From contig JANCRA010000010.1 of NCBI GenBank assembly GCA_024362935.1, positions 6,006,501 through 6,070,500 of the forward strand: a stretch of 64,000 bases of DNA. The letters run 5' to 3'. Numbering within the stretch: position 1 is the first letter of the stretch; each line of letters starts with the position of its first letter. Positions 60,076 through 64,000 of the stretch are shown piece by piece. The notes below the pieces were generated by a model. The model was not told the origin of the DNA. It did not search any database and was given only the letters and a program-made list of their open reading frames with translations. Source of the DNA: Setophaga petechia (taxonomy: Eukaryota; Chordata; Aves; Passeriformes; Parulidae). The position numbers and the translations under genes are program-made.

Positions 60076-60610
60076 AAATCACAGAACCATTTAGATTGGA
60101 AAAGACCTCTAAGATCACTGGGCCCAGCTGTTAACACTGCCAAGCCCATCACTAAACCATGTCCCCAAGTGCCACTTCTACATGATTTTTAAATCCCTCC
60201 AGGGAGGGTGACTCCACCACTTCCCTGAAGAGCCTGTTGAAATGCTTGACAATCCTTTCAGTGAAGAAATTTTTCTTAATATCCCATCTAAACCTTCTCT
60301 GGCAAAACTTGAGGCCATTTCCTCTTGTCCTGTCCTCTTGTCCTGATTAAACCACAACACATTCGTTGTCTGGGGGAAGAGCCTGAACACCATCCCCCCC
60401 CAGCTCCACCCTGCTGCCAGGGAGTTGTAGAGAGCAATAAGGACTCCTTGTACCCCCTTTTCCTCAGGCTGAACCCCCCAGTTGCCCCATCCCCTCCTCA
60501 TCAGACTGACCCCTCAGCTCCATTGCCCTTCTCTGGACATTCTCCAGCACCTCAATATCCTTCTTGTAGTAAAGGGCCCAAAACTGAACACAGGATTCAA
60601 GGGGAAACCT
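60076..60610 (-). mobile_element. CR1 LINE fragment, longest copy in the window
   Basis: It starts AAATCACAGAACCATTTAGA and TTGGAAAAGACCTCTAAGATC, and continues through CATGTCCCCAAGTGCCAC, CCTTTCAGTGAAGAAATTTT and CCTCTTGTCCTGTC blocks to TTCTCTGGACATTCTCCAGC and AGGGCCCAAAACTGAACACA. These are successive blocks of the CR1 3' region in reverse complement. It is about 535 bp and 5'-truncated. Confidence 0.95.
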
Positions 60611-60869
60611 ATAGTTAATACATCAGGTCCTTGGATATCTGTGTCTGCTCCTGCTGCACCGTGCTTGTGCATTGGAGCCCAAATCCTCCCAGATTTGCCT
60701 TTCCATCACATTTCTCTCTGGAGTTGCCCATGGACCAGAGCTTTCCTTTCCAGCCCTGATGCCCGCGTCCACGAGCCTCTCCCATCCACCGCTCTTTGCC
60801 TTCCCAACCCACAACAGGAGCTGCAGGCGGTGCTTTCCTATCCCCCTCCATGAGCTGGGCAGGGATGGA

Positions 60870-61280
60870 ACTCCCCGGGAAAACACGAACATTTATATCC
60901 CCGTGGCTCCATGGAAGCCCGGCAGCTCCCGCACCGCTAGATGGCAACTGCGCTGTGTGCATGGAGGGGACACGGAGGATCCCGCAGCCGGGGCTGGCTG
61001 TGAATGAGGGGCTGCCCCCGGCTGTCCTCCCACCTCCGGCTCCTCCCGCAGCCTCCAGGTGCTCTGCCTGCACTGGGAGAAGCCGCTGGAGCCGCTGGAG
61101 CGGCGGCAGGACGGGCATCGCCGCTGGGAGCCCCCTGGCCGGTGAGTAATGAGCGATGGGTTTAATTAATTGTCCGTGAGCTTGGGCAGCCCGGGCTGCT
61201 CAGGGCTGCCTTGGTTGGCTCCGTGAGAGCTGCCTGGGGCGGCATTCGCGGGGGGAGCAGGAGCCGGGGTTCATCTGTCC
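60870..61280. promoter_or_regulatory. GC/CpG-rich patch, possible promoter or first exon
   Basis: CpG dinucleotides are clearly more frequent here than in the surrounding sequence. A TATA-like string (CATTTATATCC near 60888-60898) precedes it, and a strong donor (GGCCG|GTGAGT at 61142) closes a GC-rich segment. It could be the 5' end of a downstream plus-strand gene. No transcript evidence is available and no protein was recognised. Confidence 0.3.
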
Positions 61281-61438
61281 TGAGTTCTGCTTGCCCTGTC
61301 AGCTCCGTTGTGTTTTACAGCTTCGTGCAGGGTAACCCACGAGTGACTGGGCTTATCCCAGCCCCTGTGGGGAGAGCAGGGCTCACCCTGCCACTCTGTT
61401 TGCCCTAGCATGGCATGGAAAGTTCTACCAATCCTTAT

Positions 61439-61500
61439 GGAATCATGGAATGGTTTGAGTTGGAAGGGACCCTAAAGATCTCCTTATTCTGATCCCCTGA
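61439..61500 (-). mobile_element. Short CR1 3' end fragment
   Basis: GGAATCATGGAATGGTTTGA then GTTGGAAGGGACCCTAAAGATC is the reverse-complement CR1 terminus. Similarity ends after about 60 bp. Confidence 0.88.
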
Positions 61501-64000
61501 TTTTCTACGTTTGTTGTATCTTTAACGCTGTAACTTGTGTCCCAGGAGGTTTTGTGCTTTTTTACTACACTGAAGCTGTTTCCAGAGCTGGTTTTTCTAG
61601 GGTTTCTCAGCTTCAATGCTCTGCTTTGTTGCTGGGGTTTAACAGCCCAAAACCCACACTGGGCAATGGTCACTAGCCCATGCTGGGGGCTTTGCCACTG
61701 CTCAGAGATACTTGGTTGGATTTCTCCCTCCTCACCTGATAAAAATCAATCATTTGCCTCCAAGACAGTTGTGTAGTTCTTGATGTAAGGAGAAGAAAAA
61801 ACAGCCTCCCTGATCAGTGAGGGAATTGACCTATGCTTGGGCTTTATAAAATCTGTTGGGACAGGGAAAGTGTGTTCCTTCAACCCCCTCTGCAATGCCT
61901 CAGCTCTCAGAAACTCGGGTCAATGATACAGCAGGCAGAAAAGAAACAGAGCCTGAGAAATGCTGAGTGCTTTCCAAAGGAGTCCCTTAACTAATGATCC
62001 CTCTGCTTGGAAGCATCACAGATCTTGGGGATGGATGGCCAGGAGTCGGGAGCCTTGCATGCCTGAGTGTCCTGAGAGTGATGGGTGGGTTTTGGTGTGA
62101 GGGGCTGATGCTCAGGGTGAGGGAGGAAGGAGAAGGCTGAATGGTTGTTTATGCCCAGAAACAAATAACAAAACACTGGAAGATCCTAAATTAAGGCAAA
62201 GAGGGTAATTTCTTTCTTTTTATCCTTGAAACAAGACCACCCTTGGCATGAATCAGAGCTCTGAGTGTGTGCCCTAGAAGGCGGCCGGGCCATGGGATGC
62301 GCTGCCCACTGGAAATCAGCTCCAGTGAGCCTGCCCTTAATTAAGGATTTTGTTGCCTTTAAGGAACCACTGCTTTGGTCCATCTGCTGAGCACTGTCAG
62401 GGGAAATACTGCTAAACTGGAAAGCAGCACTTTCCTGTCCTGCAGCCGTGTGCCCAAGGGAAGGGGGCAGCGCTGCCGGAGCTGCGGTCCCGGAGCTGCG
62501 GCCGTCCCGCACACATGCCGGCCACGCGCCCGAGCGGGAGCCACGGGGAGCCTTCTCCTGGCCAAGTGGAGCGTGTCCCAGCTCTCTGCTGGCCGCTCCT
62601 CGCTCAGCCTTCAAAGGGAGGGGTCAGGCAGCCCTGACGGGTCACTGGCTCCACACGATGGGCTGCTGGAACAGACAGATTGCTCCTGCTGAGTTAACGC
62701 CGTTGAAAACGACAGAGACACAAACACCCCGGTGATTAATGAGCCGGGGATGGGGAAGTCAACCCGAAAGCCAGGGCAGAGATATCAGCCCTATAAGAAA
62801 TATGGGAAGAATTCACCCCTAATCTAATCTTGCTGAATTCCACAAGCGTGTAAGACAGGGATCATTTGCTGCAGTTCCTTAGGTTGAGAATTAAACAGGA
62901 AACCCCCAAGGATGTGAGATGTTCTCCCAAATACCATCATGCCTGTGCAGGGAGGCTGGAGAGCAGCTGCCACAGCCTGAGCCATCTCATCTGGCTGGAC
63001 AAGGTGATGCCCAGGCTGTGGTGCTGCCAGCAGCAGCATCCAGCAGCACCCAGCTCCAGGACAGGGAGGGGGAGCCAAGTCTGGGGTCCTTGGCAGCTCT
63101 TGGCTGGTGCCAAGCCCAGCCCGAGCCAGCAGGGCTGGCAGAGGTTCCAGATGGGGTCCTGCTGCCTGGCTCTCTGCCGTGCTCCTGTGGCACCCTCTCA
63201 GGGGTGTTTACTGCAAGCATGAAGATTTATTGTAAATTTTGGCTCCCAGACTTGGAGCTGCCTCCTCCTCCAAGTTTGGTCTCTCCCCGCTCCGTCTGGG
63301 ATTACAGAGAGAGGTGGCTCAGAGAGCACAGGGCAATTGGATCCTTACAGGCCTTGCATGGCTACAAACCACAGAGATCAGTCAGCTGAGTCACCTCCTG
63401 GCCTGGGGGGCAGCCAGGAATGGCCTTTGGATGGGGAATAGGGGGACACATCCCACCTCACCTGCTCTTTTTGAGGAGCCCCCCTTTGGAGGAGGTCAGA
63501 TCAGGGATTGTGCTCCGCACTGCTTGGAGCAGGGAGCAAAGAGGGGAGTGGGAACAGGGAGAGAGGATGAAAATGGTGGTACCTGCCCTGGACTGGGTCT
63601 CCATCCTTGGTCCTCTCTGGTCCTCGCAAGCCACCTGATGCCTCCCTGCTCCTGCCCTGCTCACAGGAGCTGGCTGTACCTTCTCCAGCACATTTTACCT
63701 GGGGAAACTGAAGCACAGGATGGTGAAAGGACCTGTGTAAGTGACAGGGTTGGACTCACAGTACAGGGCATCCAGTCATTCTCCCTCCCGGAAGACTACA
63801 TTATCCCAAAACCCAGCCATAAAGCCCCAGCACCTCCTTGCAGGTAGATGCCATGAGTGGCAAAGGTTCTGTGGTACCCAGAAGGGAGCACTCCACACTC
63901 CTGGCAGAGATAAGCCTTTATTACTCCCCAGTGTAGTCACTGTAGGACACTTGGGCTTTGTCACCTCCATGCTCCATGTACCCCGTGATCTCCCCTGGCT

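Larger units (their letters stand above)
55431..64000. other. Region downstream of RBM6 without an identifiable gene
   Basis: I searched both strands for RBM5, the neighbour of RBM6 in mammals, and for other gene families, and recognised none. The interval has two CR1 copies, two GC-rich patches (about 60870-61280 and 62440-62720) and several exon-like or open stretches listed among the findings. Long open stretches here (up to 291 codons on the minus strand at 55770-56645) lack family motifs and are best regarded as chance. Confidence 0.6.

Noticed and set aside
63239..63847. Plus-strand open frame of 202 codons near the window end
   Set aside because: It is in GC-rich sequence with no recognised domain and no consistent splice boundaries. 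It is probably chance, though the gene beyond the window edge is unknown.
55431..64000. Presence of RBM5, the expected neighbour gene
   Set aside because: No RBM5 coding exon (Arg/Asp/Ser-rich N-terminus or first RRM) was recognised on either strand. It may begin beyond 64000.

Overview
The window holds most of one protein-coding gene of a bird (or at least a sauropsid), read left to right: RBM6, RNA-binding motif protein 6. The identification rests on protein features assembled exon by exon. These are a conserved start (MWGDHRQGNR...), about 20 decapeptide repeats of the D-F/Y-R-x-R-D/E type, RRM1, a RanBP2-like zinc finger, RRM2, an OCRE domain, an acidic stretch, a C2H2 zinc finger, a degenerate G-patch, and a C-terminus (QSNETYRDAVRRVMFARYKE) that I recognise as essentially that of mammalian RBM6. 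The repeats in the introns are CR1 LINE 3' ends, the dominant avian transposon. All of them lie on the minus strand. No rRNA, tRNA, CRISPR or prokaryotic features are present.

Layout: 1-1622 is the tail of a 5' intron. The first coding exon (start codon at 1689) is followed by a 1.3 kb exon (3887-5225) with the decapeptide array. Four small exons at 5981, 7068, 19428 and 38945 encode RRM1, which is split by a 12.3 kb and a 19.4 kb intron. The zinc-finger exon is at 40568. The rest of the protein is packed into 42-55 kb, ending at the stop codon at 55248-55250 and a poly(A) signal at 55404. Every junction I propose has GT/AG ends and the frame is kept throughout. With all 22 candidate coding exons the ORF is 3546 nt (1181 aa), against 1123 aa for human RBM6 from memory. 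The excess is explained by a duplicated 90-nt exon and a possible 69-nt cassette exon.

RBM6 belongs to the RBM5/RBM6/RBM10 family of nuclear splicing regulators. The RRMs and zinc fingers contact RNA, the OCRE domain contacts spliceosomal proteins and the G-patch is a helicase-cofactor type motif.

The last 8.5 kb (55430-64000) contains no gene I can identify. It has two CR1 copies, two GC/CpG-rich patches and a few exon-like segments that need transcript evidence. The most interesting observations are the tandem duplicated exon pair (49024-49113 and 49795-49884), the in-frame 69-nt candidate cassette exon (42085-42153), and a direct repeat of about 110 bp in two introns flanking three exons. 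I found no evidence of a wholly novel biological system.
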